The notes under the pieces: generated by a model
Told to the model about the DNA's origin: nothing
Seen by the model: only the letters and a program-made list of their open reading frames with translations
Database searches by the model: none
Source: an uncultured Muribaculaceae bacterium
Lineage (GTDB): Bacteria; Bacteroidota; Bacteroidia; Bacteroidales; Muribaculaceae
Assembly (NCBI GenBank): GCA_905233845.1
Contig: CAJOFH010000002.1
Span: forward strand, 1 to 64,000
DNA: 64,000 bases
Direction: 5' to 3'
Translations under genes and position numbers: made by a program
Part shown: positions 53,501 to 61,584 of the stretch, piece by piece
Layout of the letters: each line of letters begins with the position of its first letter
How positions within the stretch are numbered: position 1 is the first letter of the stretch

Positions 53501-53634
53501 TTCCTGCTGGTATCGCATCAAACCGCAATGGTTACAAGACAGTTGTGACAGGCTTCCCATTTGAGACCATCAAGAACGAAAACGAGCGCAACGAGTTCAT
53601 GCAACGCGTGCTCAACTTCTTTGAGAATGAATAA
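50509..53634 (+). CDS. Large secreted amidase-like protein with inserted golvesin-type domain
   Basis: A 1041-residue exported protein, often annotated as xanthan lyase or golvesin C-terminal-like. Signal peptide 1-23. An Amidase_3-like domain appears split. The first part (about 170-240) has H183 in WPSHGWYF and E195 in NRWEW. A golvesin-type beta domain is inserted at about 305-405 (MPEAGTYAIYVSYKSLPNSA, VWVYLGSFQLAKG, ITADAIKVGGG). The amidase then resumes with H510 (CLHTDAG) and E596 (PALLMELLSHQN). A fibronectin-like domain (about 645-730) and a C-terminal flavodoxin-like or ThuA-like region follow. It probably cleaves peptidoglycan. First gene of the operon. Confidence 0.8.
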   Translation: MNIRNRIFLCGALGLLLALPVTATETGDTIVVPTENIVDTVNSYEFVDTVKNTITITDSQKENVQKVIASNLPDKMGIGKLKANNIAIVGDSIKVDLSENFGDVPFTKESIATLKDNIKTALGEQYSNREVYLTIAGNDINNYFSDFDASYQRKHNAFVTPVDENRQYKKGLSGNIIAVWPSHGWYFEPYLNRWEWQRARLFHTVEDMYTHSYMIPFIMPMLENAGAYVWDPRERDTHNFGAVVDNDGDHAQKGYHENNGKKKWKNGEGKGFGYYRSEYKDFESPFDEGSYRMVEVENDKNNKLAQASWDVEMPEAGTYAIYVSYKSLPNSAHDANYTINSLEGAQQFIVDQTMAGGVWVYLGSFQLAKGMNKSVVTLNNLSSQKNAVITADAIKVGGGKGNIVRRVALPTPENIAIAEKNDDMKYLGKEGIDYQYVGSGDHPWFHLGARYFLQWSGFPHKVYSTSDGINDYVDDYRSRGEWVNYLAGGSDVLPNKPGLKVPIDVSFCLHTDAGTTPNDDIIGTLLIYCTTKNGKQFGKYENGTPRELSRQFANIVSTEVVNDIRAKYEPNWTRRGMWDKTYYEARVPEVPALLMELLSHQNFADMKYGLDPEFRFDVSRAIYKGIAKFIAKRDHRECVIQPLPVNSFAISKMSESLHMLSWEPTSDPLCPSAEAKKYVVLEQVGLDGGFKEIEVVDKTFCSVYITDNEIHSFKIIAMNDGGRSFPSETLSVGVAKNSKGTVMVINNFTRVSAPDWFESGNMAGFYDNKDHGVPYMEQINYLGSQFEFRRDHQWRDDDAPGFGASRSNYETQNIAGNTFNYPSRHGEAIMNAGYSFISSSAKAFEKGNLDLNDIKTIDIIMGKQKETPTGRGAKPSRYKAFNNELINAITAYTRNGGNVLMTGAYVGSDIWDKDKNKTNSTEKNFAQKVMGYTWVDGRATLTGEVYSVPTVLKMSDGMGKLSFYTTLNSDFYAVESPDAIKASDDKGATILRYSENNIPAGIASNRNGYKTVVTGFPFETIKNENERNEFMQRVLNFFENE

Positions 53635-53651
53635 TACATTTTTCCTGATTT

Positions 53652-55076
53652 ATGGAAGAACATATATCCATATCTCCTATCACCTGCCACCAAGCAAAAA
53701 TTATTGCTTGTGATGGCGACTTGCCATTAAGGAAAAACTATCATAGTATAGACCTTAATGGATTGGGAAGTGATTGGTTGGAATCTCTAAAGCACATTGG
53801 AGATTCTAAATATGGACTTTATATTTTAAAACCTGGACTCATTGAGCTTGGTCACATGGCATTGAGACGCATGGTTAAAGTTGCCCAAGACACTGGTGCT
53901 GCAATGGTCTATTGCGATCATTTTAATGGCAGGACCGATGGCACACTTGCCAAGCATCCCGTTATTGACTGCCAAGAAGGCTCGCTGCGCGATGACTTTG
54001 ACTTCGGGCCAGTTGTAATGATAAATCGAAATGCTTTATATGAAGCATGCAAGGAGATAGAAGAGGATTTTGACAATCTGCATCACTCATTTTTCTATGC
54101 AATGAGGCTGGCTATATCGCGATTTGGAAAAATTGTGCACATTCCCGAATACCTCTACACATCCGACATCCAAGACTTACGCAGTAGTGGCGAGCGAATC
54201 TTTGACTATCAGCGCGAGAGCGAAGCCGAAAGGCAGAAAGAGCTGGAGGCTGTGTGCACATGGCATTTAAAGAAGATTGGCGCCTATCTGCCACCTGAGC
54301 AATATGATGATGTTGATTTAAGTGAGGGCGAGTTTCCTGTGGAATGCTCAGTAATCATTCCTGTGCTCAATCGTGTGAATGTTATTCGTGATGCCATCAA
54401 GAGTGTGCTATCGCAAGAGGCCCCGTTTAAATTCAACCTTATTGTTATCGACAACCATTCAACCGACGGCACTAGCGAGGCTATCGACAAGTTTGCCCAA
54501 GACCCGCGCCTTATTCATATTATTCCCGAGCGACGTGATTTGGGAATTGGCGGATGCTGGAACTTGGGAATTTACGACGAGCGATGTGGTCGCTTTGCAG
54601 TTGGTCTCGACAGCGATGACCTATTTGCCACACCTCATGTTTTGGAAACTATGGTTGCCAAATTCTATGAGGACAACGCTGCAATGGTCGTGGGCAGCTA
54701 CAATGTTGTCAACAATGACCTGCAAGAAGTTCCTCCTGGCATTATCGCACACCGTGAGTGGACATTGGAGAATGGTCGCAACAACTTGTTGCGCGTGAAC
54801 GGTATTGGTGGACCACGCGCATTCTTCACTCCTATATACCGCCGCATTTGTCTGCCATGCAGCAGCTATGGCGAGGACTATGGCATGGGGCTAATGATTT
54901 CTCGACATTACCGTGTGGGACGCGTTTGGGACGTGATGACCCTTGCCCGCCGCGGCGACAATAACACCGATTCCAACCTCAGCATTGAGCAGGAGAATGC
55001 CAACAACCTATATAAAGACCGCCTTCGTACTTGGGAAGTACAAGCACGACAGGCACTAATGAAATGTGATAATTAA
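53652..55076 (+). CDS. Family 2 glycosyltransferase, paralogue 1
   Basis: A 474-residue cytoplasmic protein. Residues about 225-474 form a complete GT-A glycosyltransferase 2 domain: CSVIIPVLNRVNVIRDAIKS, LIVIDNHSTDGTSEAI, GIGGCWNLGI, the DxD-type VGLDSDDLF, and GEDYGMGLMIS near the catalytic base. The N-terminal 220 residues look like a second, degenerate GT-A half with MVYCDHFNGRTDG, SLRDDFDFGPVV and a long helical link. No membrane helices are evident. It lies 17 bases after the amidase and before a close paralogue. Its codon use in the first 150 residues is more AT-rich than the paralogue's. Confidence 0.85.
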   Translation: MEEHISISPITCHQAKIIACDGDLPLRKNYHSIDLNGLGSDWLESLKHIGDSKYGLYILKPGLIELGHMALRRMVKVAQDTGAAMVYCDHFNGRTDGTLAKHPVIDCQEGSLRDDFDFGPVVMINRNALYEACKEIEEDFDNLHHSFFYAMRLAISRFGKIVHIPEYLYTSDIQDLRSSGERIFDYQRESEAERQKELEAVCTWHLKKIGAYLPPEQYDDVDLSEGEFPVECSVIIPVLNRVNVIRDAIKSVLSQEAPFKFNLIVIDNHSTDGTSEAIDKFAQDPRLIHIIPERRDLGIGGCWNLGIYDERCGRFAVGLDSDDLFATPHVLETMVAKFYEDNAAMVVGSYNVVNNDLQEVPPGIIAHREWTLENGRNNLLRVNGIGGPRAFFTPIYRRICLPCSSYGEDYGMGLMISRHYRVGRVWDVMTLARRGDNNTDSNLSIEQENANNLYKDRLRTWEVQARQALMKCDN

Positions 55077-55097
55077 CAATCAAAATATAAGAACATC

Positions 55098-56582
55098 ATG
55101 ACAAAGATTAATTGCTTTATTCCTTTTGCCAACGCCGAGCAGGCTCAGGCTACTGTTGATGGATTGAAAAATAATTCATTAGTGAACAAAATCTATTTGC
55201 TTGCCAATGACGAGGCACAAGGCACCATCGAGGGCTGCGAGATGCTCAAGGTGAACAACCTCACCTCGACCGCTACCATCAAGGCTATTGCTGAGCGCAG
55301 CGACGCATGCGTAACCATGCTTTACACAAAGTATGTAACCTTGAAATTTGCGCCCTTCGCTATTGAGCGTTTCGTAAAGATTCTCGCCGACACACAGAGC
55401 GGTATGGTCTATGCCGACCACTACAACGTGACCGACAAGGGCGCCGACAAGGCTCCCGTGATTGACTATCAAATGGGTTCGCTGCGCGACGACTTCGACT
55501 TTGGCTCAGTGCTCGTGTTCTGTGGCGAGTGCTTCAAGAAGGCTGCAGCAGCCATGAAGTCGACATATGAGTTTGCAGGACTCTATGATCTGCGCCTCAA
55601 ACTGTCGCAGTTTGCTGCAATCACTCACATCAATGAGTTCCTCTACAGTGACGTAGAGCTTGACACCCGCAAGAGCGGTGAGAAGATTTTTGACTATGTA
55701 GACCCACGCAACCGCGGCCGCCAGATTGAAATGGAGGCTGCTTGCACCGAACACCTGAAGGAGATAGGCGGATATCTCGCACCAACTAAGGTGGTTGATG
55801 GTAAGGAAGTTCCCAACTTCAAGCACATCGAATTTGACCACGACAAGTTTGAGGTAGAGGCAACCGTAATGATACCCGTGCGCAACCGTATCCGCACCAT
55901 CCGCGACGCCATCGATAGCGTGCTGAAGCAGAAGACCAACTTCAAATTCAACTTGATGGTAGTCGACAACTTCTCGACCGACGGCACTCGTGAGGCCATT
56001 GCCGAGTACAACGACCCACGCTTAATTCATATCATCGCCGACTTCTATGACATGGGCATTGGCGGTTACTGGAACCTTGCCGCTCATCACCCAAAGGCCG
56101 GCAAGTTTGTGGTGCAGCTCGACAGCGACGACATGTACAAGGACGAGAACACGCTGCAGACCATGGTTAACGCCTTCTACGAGCAGAACGTGGCAATGGT
56201 AGTGGGAACCTACCTGATGACCGACATCCATTGCAACCCCATTCCTCCCGGTGTGATCGACCACAAGGAGTGGACTCCCGAGAACGGTCGCAACAACGCC
56301 CTGCGCATCAACGGACTGGGCGCACCCCGCGCGTTCTACACTCCAGTGCTGCGTGAGGTGATGCTGCCAAACACCAGCTATGGCGAGGACTATGCTCTTG
56401 GTCTAAACATTTCTCGCACCTATCAGATTGGTCGCGTGTATGAGCCAGTGTATCTGTGCCGCCGTTGGGATGACAACAGCGATGCCAACGTAGACGTTGT
56501 TAAGATGAACAACAACAATATCTACAAAGACCGCATGCGCACATGGGAGCTTATGGCCCGCATCGCAATGAACAAGAAATAA
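55098..56582 (+). CDS. Family 2 glycosyltransferase, paralogue 2
   Basis: A 494-residue tandem paralogue of the preceding protein with the same layout: a degenerate N-terminal GT-A half (about 1-225, with MVYADHYNVTDKG and SLRDDFDFGSVL) and a full GT2 domain (about 245-494) with VMIPVRNRIRTIRDAIDSVLK, LMVVDNFSTDGTREAI, GIGGYWNLAA, VQLDSDDMY and GEDYALGLNIS. Its position among muropeptide genes suggests a sugar-nucleotide substrate derived from GlcNAc or MurNAc, but acceptor and donor are unknown. It starts 21 bases after its paralogue. Confidence 0.88.
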   Translation: MTKINCFIPFANAEQAQATVDGLKNNSLVNKIYLLANDEAQGTIEGCEMLKVNNLTSTATIKAIAERSDACVTMLYTKYVTLKFAPFAIERFVKILADTQSGMVYADHYNVTDKGADKAPVIDYQMGSLRDDFDFGSVLVFCGECFKKAAAAMKSTYEFAGLYDLRLKLSQFAAITHINEFLYSDVELDTRKSGEKIFDYVDPRNRGRQIEMEAACTEHLKEIGGYLAPTKVVDGKEVPNFKHIEFDHDKFEVEATVMIPVRNRIRTIRDAIDSVLKQKTNFKFNLMVVDNFSTDGTREAIAEYNDPRLIHIIADFYDMGIGGYWNLAAHHPKAGKFVVQLDSDDMYKDENTLQTMVNAFYEQNVAMVVGTYLMTDIHCNPIPPGVIDHKEWTPENGRNNALRINGLGAPRAFYTPVLREVMLPNTSYGEDYALGLNISRTYQIGRVYEPVYLCRRWDDNSDANVDVVKMNNNNIYKDRMRTWELMARIAMNKK

Positions 56583-56592
56583 ATCTAGTACT

Positions 56593-57549
56593 ATGTCAAG
56601 CAACTATATTGAAGAAATCGACCACCTCTGGCAACGACAGTTGACCGAGTGGGATGCCGTAATCAAAAATTATGGCAACCTCACACATGTCGACACTCGC
56701 GTTGTGGAGTTGGGCGATTCTTCAATTACGTTGCAATATAACCCTGAGCGGTTGAGGTCGTCGGCAGCAAATATCGATGACGCATCGCTCAAGGCACGCC
56801 CATGTTTCCTGTGCCGTGAGAATCAGCCCAAGGAACAGGAAACTGTGCTCTGGGAAAACCGTTACAAGATTCAGGTTAACCCCTACCCCATCTTTTCGCG
56901 CCACCTCACTATCTCGGCCGTAGAGCACACACCCCAACGCATTGCAGGTCGTATTGTCGACATGATGCTCCTAGCTCGAGACTTGGAGGACTATGTGCTG
57001 TTTTATAATGGGCCTCAATGTGGTGCCTCGGCCCCCGACCACATGCATTTCCAAGCTGGGCCATGCAACGAGCTACCCATATGCGACGAACTCTTCACCG
57101 CAAGCATAAGACTTTTTGACGCTAACAACAAAGGCATTTTTGGTGTTGTCACCAGCTTGGGGCGTCCAATCTTTTACATTGAGACTATGAGCACCAATTT
57201 AGGAGAAATGTGGTTCAATTCTCTTCTCAATGAATTGCCGGTAAAAAATGGGCATTGCGAGCCCATGATCAACATCCTGTGCTGGCACCACAATGGCTCA
57301 TGGTGCATAGCAGTGTTTCCACGCCGCAAGCACCGTCCTGCATGTTACGGCACTGACGAAGACCAATTTGTGCTCAGTCCAGCCTCGGTTGACATGGGTG
57401 GACTATGGGCTATTGCACGAGAAGAAGACTATAAAAATCTCACCCTTCACGATGTGACAATAATCTACATGGATGTGTGTCAATCACCGCAAGATGTAGA
57501 TGATATATCGGAGAAATTATTACAATATTACTATTCAAAAAAACAATAG
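56593..57549 (+). CDS. DUF4922 protein, HIT/GalT-like predicted nucleotidyltransferase or phosphorylase
   Basis: A 318-residue soluble protein of the DUF4922 family. ARPCFLCRENQPKEQ (about 75-90) is a zinc-type C..C motif, followed by NPYPIFSRHLTIS. The motif H150-M-H152-F-Q154 in SAPDHMHFQAG matches the HxHxQ active site of galactose-1-phosphate uridylyltransferase and Ap4A phosphorylase, where the central histidine forms a nucleotidyl intermediate. A sugar-phosphate uridylyl- or phosphorylase activity is a reasonable hypothesis; nothing proves the substrate. It begins 10 bases after the second glycosyltransferase and ends 3 bases before the SpoIID gene. Confidence 0.8.
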   Translation: MSSNYIEEIDHLWQRQLTEWDAVIKNYGNLTHVDTRVVELGDSSITLQYNPERLRSSAANIDDASLKARPCFLCRENQPKEQETVLWENRYKIQVNPYPIFSRHLTISAVEHTPQRIAGRIVDMMLLARDLEDYVLFYNGPQCGASAPDHMHFQAGPCNELPICDELFTASIRLFDANNKGIFGVVTSLGRPIFYIETMSTNLGEMWFNSLLNELPVKNGHCEPMINILCWHHNGSWCIAVFPRRKHRPACYGTDEDQFVLSPASVDMGGLWAIAREEDYKNLTLHDVTIIYMDVCQSPQDVDDISEKLLQYYYSKKQ

Positions 57550-57552
57550 ATT

Positions 57553-58878
57553 ATGGCACAAGTTCCGCAAGTTAGAGTGGGCATCATGAATGAGCCTATG
57601 GTTGAGTTTGAGCTCAATGGCGAATATCTTGTCAACGGCGAGAAAGTTACCGGCAACCAGCTGACACGCTGCGTCGACGGCATGGTAGAATGGAACGGAC
57701 GCAAATATAGCGATCTCCTATTTGAACCCACAAACGTCGACACCGACTCGTTCACCCTTGAGAACGTGACGATAGGTGTGAGTTTCCACTGGAAACGCAA
57801 GGAGAACCAAACCTTCAGGGGCGCACTGCACCTGATTGTTGAGAACGACCAAATCACTACCATCAATATCCTCTCGATAGAGGAATACTTGCTAAGTGTA
57901 ATTTCAAGCGAGATGAGTGCTACGGCATCGCTCGAGCTGCTAAAGGCTCATGCTGTAATATCGAGGAGCTGGCTGCTAGCACAAATCCACAAGGATAACG
58001 TTGCTACTGCTGTCAACCCAGGACTGCACCAGGAGTTTGAAGCCAGCAACGACGAAGAAGAAATCAAGTGGTGGGACCGTGACGACCACGTTAACTTTGA
58101 CGTATGCGCCGACGACCACTGCCAGCGCTATCAAGGCATCACCCGTGCCTCAACTGAAGCAGTGCGCCAAGCCATCGAGGCGACCTGGGGACAGGTGCTG
58201 ATGTATGGTGGAGAATTGTGCGACGCTCGTTTCTCGAAGTCATGCGGTGGCGTCTACGAACAGTTTGAGAACTGTTGGCAAGATGACCATCACCCTTACT
58301 TGGTGGCACGTCGCGATGATGAAGACGAGATGAATTTCCCCGACCTCACCCGTGAAGACAATGCAGCCGACTGGATTCTCTCGTCACCTCACGCTCACTG
58401 CAACACCACTGACAAAGAAATCTTGTCACAGGTGCTTAACGACTATGACCAAGAGACCACCGACTTCTATCGTTGGCGTGTAGAATACACTCAAGACGAG
58501 CTAAGCAAGCTCATCAAGGAGCGCACCGGTGATGACTATGGCCGCATTATCGACCTTGAGCCAGTGGCACGTGGCACCAGCGGCCGATTGTACAAACTAC
58601 GCATCGTGGGCGAGAAAATGACCAAGACTATTGGAAAAGAGCTCTCAATACGTTATGCTCTGTCGCCTTCATGCCTCTACAGCTCGGCCTTCATCGTTGA
58701 GAAAATCAACGAGAGCAATGATGAGTTCCCTGAGAAATTTATCTTGCGAGGTGCTGGATGGGGCCATGGCGTAGGTCTGTGCCAGATAGGTGCTGCCGTG
58801 ATGGGAGCCAAAGGATATGACTACGACGAGATTCTGCTCCACTACTTCATAGATGCACAAATAAAGACTATTTACTAA
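57553..58878 (+). CDS. SpoIID/LytB domain protein without signal peptide
   Basis: A 441-residue protein with an N-terminal GBS Bsp-like or strand-rich region (about 1-90) and a SpoIID domain (about 90-430). Catalytic-type E120 sits in SVISSEMSATASLELLKAHAVISRSW. FSKSCGGVYE and the closing GAGWGHGVGLCQIGAAVMGAKGYDYDEILLHYF are hallmark blocks. SpoIID of Bacillus is a lytic transglycosylase acting on peptide-free glycan strands. Here the N-terminus MAQVPQVRVGIMNEP has no signal or membrane helix, so the protein appears cytoplasmic. It should then act on imported muropeptide fragments. It lies three bases after DUF4922. Confidence 0.88.
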   Translation: MAQVPQVRVGIMNEPMVEFELNGEYLVNGEKVTGNQLTRCVDGMVEWNGRKYSDLLFEPTNVDTDSFTLENVTIGVSFHWKRKENQTFRGALHLIVENDQITTINILSIEEYLLSVISSEMSATASLELLKAHAVISRSWLLAQIHKDNVATAVNPGLHQEFEASNDEEEIKWWDRDDHVNFDVCADDHCQRYQGITRASTEAVRQAIEATWGQVLMYGGELCDARFSKSCGGVYEQFENCWQDDHHPYLVARRDDEDEMNFPDLTREDNAADWILSSPHAHCNTTDKEILSQVLNDYDQETTDFYRWRVEYTQDELSKLIKERTGDDYGRIIDLEPVARGTSGRLYKLRIVGEKMTKTIGKELSIRYALSPSCLYSSAFIVEKINESNDEFPEKFILRGAGWGHGVGLCQIGAAVMGAKGYDYDEILLHYFIDAQIKTIY

Positions 58879-58907
58879 TAAACGCTAATAACCAAAACTC
58901 TATAACA

Positions 58908-60236
58908 ATGAGCGCATTAACAAAATTCAAACAATCGCCATGGGCGTGGGTTTCTACGCTATATTTCATCGAGGGAATTCCCTACTTTCTCGTGAATGAG
59001 ATTTCAGTAATCTTATTCAAGAAGATGGGTGTCCCCAATGGACAGATGGCGCTGTTCACCAGTCTTATCTATCTTCCATGGGTTATTAAACCCCTTTGGA
59101 GTCCATTTGTCGACATTATCAAGAAAAAACGCTGGTGGATTGTCATGATGCAGGCACTCATGGCAGTAACTCTTATCCTTCTCACTGTGACGATGCCATC
59201 GCCTGGTGAAGAGATGATCAAAGCGGGCACAACGCCTATGAGCATGTTTACCGTAACACTGATTTTCTTCATCATTACAGCATTTGCCTCGGCAACTCAC
59301 GACATTGCAGCCGACGGTTTTTACATGCTGGCGTTGACACAAAAGAATCAATCGGCATTTGTGGGAGTTCGTTCTACATTCTACCGCCTTGCCAACATCT
59401 TTGGCAATGGTGTGCTGGTGTGGATAGCTGGATATCTTGAGACCAAAACATCGATTCCCGCCGCATGGAAAATTACAATGGGCATAGCTTCGGCTATCTT
59501 GTGCTTGTTCTATGTTTATCACCTATTCTTCATTCCTCGTCCCGACAGTGACCGTTCATCGCTTGAAGGGTCGTTAAAAAATAACAGTTCGAAAGTGTTG
59601 AGTGAGTTTGGACGCACCATTGTGACCTACTTCAAAAAGCCAGGCGTGTGGATTGCAATTATCTTCATGCTGCTCTATCGCTTGCCCGAGGCCTTCCTGC
59701 TCAAGATGTGTAAGCCATTTATGCTCGACCCAATAGACAAAGGCGGTTTGTCGATGACCACCCAGGATGTTGGACTCGCCTACGGCACAATTGGTGTGGC
59801 TGCCCTCCTGGCTGGAGGTATTCTAGGAGGAATATTCTCATCAAAAGTTGGTCTTAAAAAAGCCATTTGGCTCATGGCAGCGTGTATGACATTGCCATGC
59901 TTGACCTTTGTATATCTCTCTATGGCTCAACCCACCAACTTCTTCGTCATTAGCACATGTATCGTGATTGAGCAGTTTGGTTACGGCTTTGGATTCACTG
60001 CCTATATGTTATACATGATGTTCTTCTCAGAGGGCGAATTCAAGACATCGCACTATGCGTTGTGTACGGCTTTCATGTCACTGAGTATGATGATACCAGG
60101 CATGTTTGCCGGTTACTTGCAAGAGGCTATGGGTTATTCAGCATTCTTCTGGATGGCATTTGCATGTAGCATCGCTACAATCTTCGTGACCTTCCTTGCC
60201 GACCGAAAGATAGATCCCGACTACGGCCTCAAGTAA
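58908..60236 (+). CDS. ampG: AmpG-like muropeptide permease
   Basis: A 442-residue major facilitator protein with about 12 transmembrane helices. SPWAWVSTLYFIEGIPYFLVNEISVILFKKMG, LIYLPWVIKPLWSPFVDI, ATHDIAADGFYMLAL and IEQFGYGFGFTAYMLYMM are typical of the AmpG family, which imports anhydro-muropeptides or GlcNAc-anhydroMurNAc into the cytoplasm. It is flanked by SpoIID and NamZ genes. A weak stem AAACTAC / GTAGTTT plus T-run lies just after the gene (60253-60278) and could attenuate transcription. Confidence 0.92.
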   Translation: MSALTKFKQSPWAWVSTLYFIEGIPYFLVNEISVILFKKMGVPNGQMALFTSLIYLPWVIKPLWSPFVDIIKKKRWWIVMMQALMAVTLILLTVTMPSPGEEMIKAGTTPMSMFTVTLIFFIITAFASATHDIAADGFYMLALTQKNQSAFVGVRSTFYRLANIFGNGVLVWIAGYLETKTSIPAAWKITMGIASAILCLFYVYHLFFIPRPDSDRSSLEGSLKNNSSKVLSEFGRTIVTYFKKPGVWIAIIFMLLYRLPEAFLLKMCKPFMLDPIDKGGLSMTTQDVGLAYGTIGVAALLAGGILGGIFSSKVGLKKAIWLMAACMTLPCLTFVYLSMAQPTNFFVISTCIVIEQFGYGFGFTAYMLYMMFFSEGEFKTSHYALCTAFMSLSMMIPGMFAGYLQEAMGYSAFFWMAFACSIATIFVTFLADRKIDPDYGLK

Positions 60237-60252
60237 ATTGACACACATTATT

Positions 60253-60278
60253 AAACTACAGATAAATCCGTAGTTTTT
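60253..60278 (+). terminator. Weak stem-loop, possible attenuator
   Basis: A 7-bp stem AAACTAC (60253-60259) / GTAGTTT (60270-60276) followed by a short T-run, between ampG and the NamZ-like gene. Confidence 0.4.
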
Positions 60279-60294
60279 ATAAAAAATTAAAGAT

Positions 60295-61548
60295 ATGAAA
60301 CGACACATTATATTAATTGCTCTAGCGATGGTGGTGATGGCTGCTAACGCGGTTGTGAAACCTGGCATTGAGGTATTGCGCGATAGTGGTTTCAAGCAAC
60401 TGCAGGGCAAGCGTGTGGGACTGGTCACCAACCCTAGTGGTATCGACAACAACCTTAAATCAACAGTCGATATCCTTAATGAGGCTAAAGGTGTGAAGCT
60501 GGTGGCTTTGTTTGGCCCAGAGCATGGCGTTCGCGGTAATGCCCATGCAGGCGATGCGGTGGGCGATGCCGTAGATCCCGCAACTGGCGTGAAAATGTAC
60601 TCACTCTTTGGCAAAACGCATGAGCCCACTGCCGAGATGCTTAAAGGCATCGACGTGCTAGTCTACGACATTCAAGACATTGGCTGCCGCAGCTACACGT
60701 TCTATGCTACCATGGGCGTGTGTATGCAGGCGTGCGCCAAGCATAATAAGGAATTCATGGTCCTCGACCGCCCCAATCCCCTTGGCGGTAACAAGGTGGA
60801 GGGAAACCTCGTGGAGCCTGGATATTTCTCGTTTGTGAGTAAATATGCTATTCCCTACCTCTATGGCTTAACACCTGGCGAACTTGCCCAGTACCTCAAC
60901 GAGGAAGGCATCATTGGCAAGGAGTCAAAAACCGGCAAAAAGTGTAAACTTACTGTCATCCCTATGGAAGGATGGACCCGTGACATGAAGTTCCGCGACA
61001 CTGGTATGCCCTGGGTGCTTCCCTCACCACAAATACCCGCACCCGAGAACGCATTCTTCTATCCCGTGAGCGGTATTCTAGGTGAGCTGTATATCTTCAA
61101 CACTGGCATTGGCTACACTTTACCCTTTGAGTGTTTTGCTGCCTCATGGATTGATGCCGAGGCACTTGCCAAGAAGATGAACGCGTTGAATCTTCCCGGC
61201 ATGCACTTCCGCCCCATCAACTATAAGCCATTCTTTGCATTGAGTGTGGCAGTTGACCAGTCGTTACAAGAGGTGCATGGTGTGCAGATTTATATAACCG
61301 ACTTTGACAAAGCTAACCTCGTGCTCACTCAGTTCTACTTCCTGCAAGTGATTCACGAGATGTATCCCAAAAAGCAGCTCTTTGAGCAGAATCCTAAGCG
61401 ATATGCTATGTTTGACAAGGTGTGTGGCACCAAGGAGATTCGCGAACGCTTCTGCAAGCGCTACAAAGTAGCCGACATCGTTGACTACTTCAACAAAGAC
61501 ACCGAGGCTTTCAAAGCAAAATCGAGCAAGTATTATCTTTATCAATAA
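60295..61548 (+). CDS. namZ: Exo-beta-N-acetylmuramidase, NamZ type (DUF1343, GH171)
   Basis: A 417-residue exported protein with signal peptide MKRHIILIALAMVVMAANA. The DUF1343 core begins PGIEVLRDSGFKQLQGKRVGLVTNPSG, then LFGPEHGVRG (E76, H77), VLVYDIQDIGCRSYTFYATM, FMVLDRPNPLGG, MEGWTRDMKFRDTGMPWVLPSPQIP and LSVAVDQ. NamZ enzymes (CAZy GH171) release MurNAc from the non-reducing ends of peptidoglycan glycans in the periplasm, as known in Bacillus subtilis and Tannerella forsythia. The product would need a transporter and MurNAc-using enzymes; ampG is adjacent. Confidence 0.9.
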   Translation: MKRHIILIALAMVVMAANAVVKPGIEVLRDSGFKQLQGKRVGLVTNPSGIDNNLKSTVDILNEAKGVKLVALFGPEHGVRGNAHAGDAVGDAVDPATGVKMYSLFGKTHEPTAEMLKGIDVLVYDIQDIGCRSYTFYATMGVCMQACAKHNKEFMVLDRPNPLGGNKVEGNLVEPGYFSFVSKYAIPYLYGLTPGELAQYLNEEGIIGKESKTGKKCKLTVIPMEGWTRDMKFRDTGMPWVLPSPQIPAPENAFFYPVSGILGELYIFNTGIGYTLPFECFAASWIDAEALAKKMNALNLPGMHFRPINYKPFFALSVAVDQSLQEVHGVQIYITDFDKANLVLTQFYFLQVIHEMYPKKQLFEQNPKRYAMFDKVCGTKEIRERFCKRYKVADIVDYFNKDTEAFKAKSSKYYLYQ

Positions 61549-61584
61549 TCTAGAAAATCTAGAGCTTCTAGAACATCTAGCATA
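61549..61584. repeat. TCTAGA-rich spacer
   Basis: Four near-copies of TCTAGA/ATCTAG within 33 bases (61549-61581) fill the gap between namZ and the oxidase gene and can form alternative small hairpins. Confidence 0.6.
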
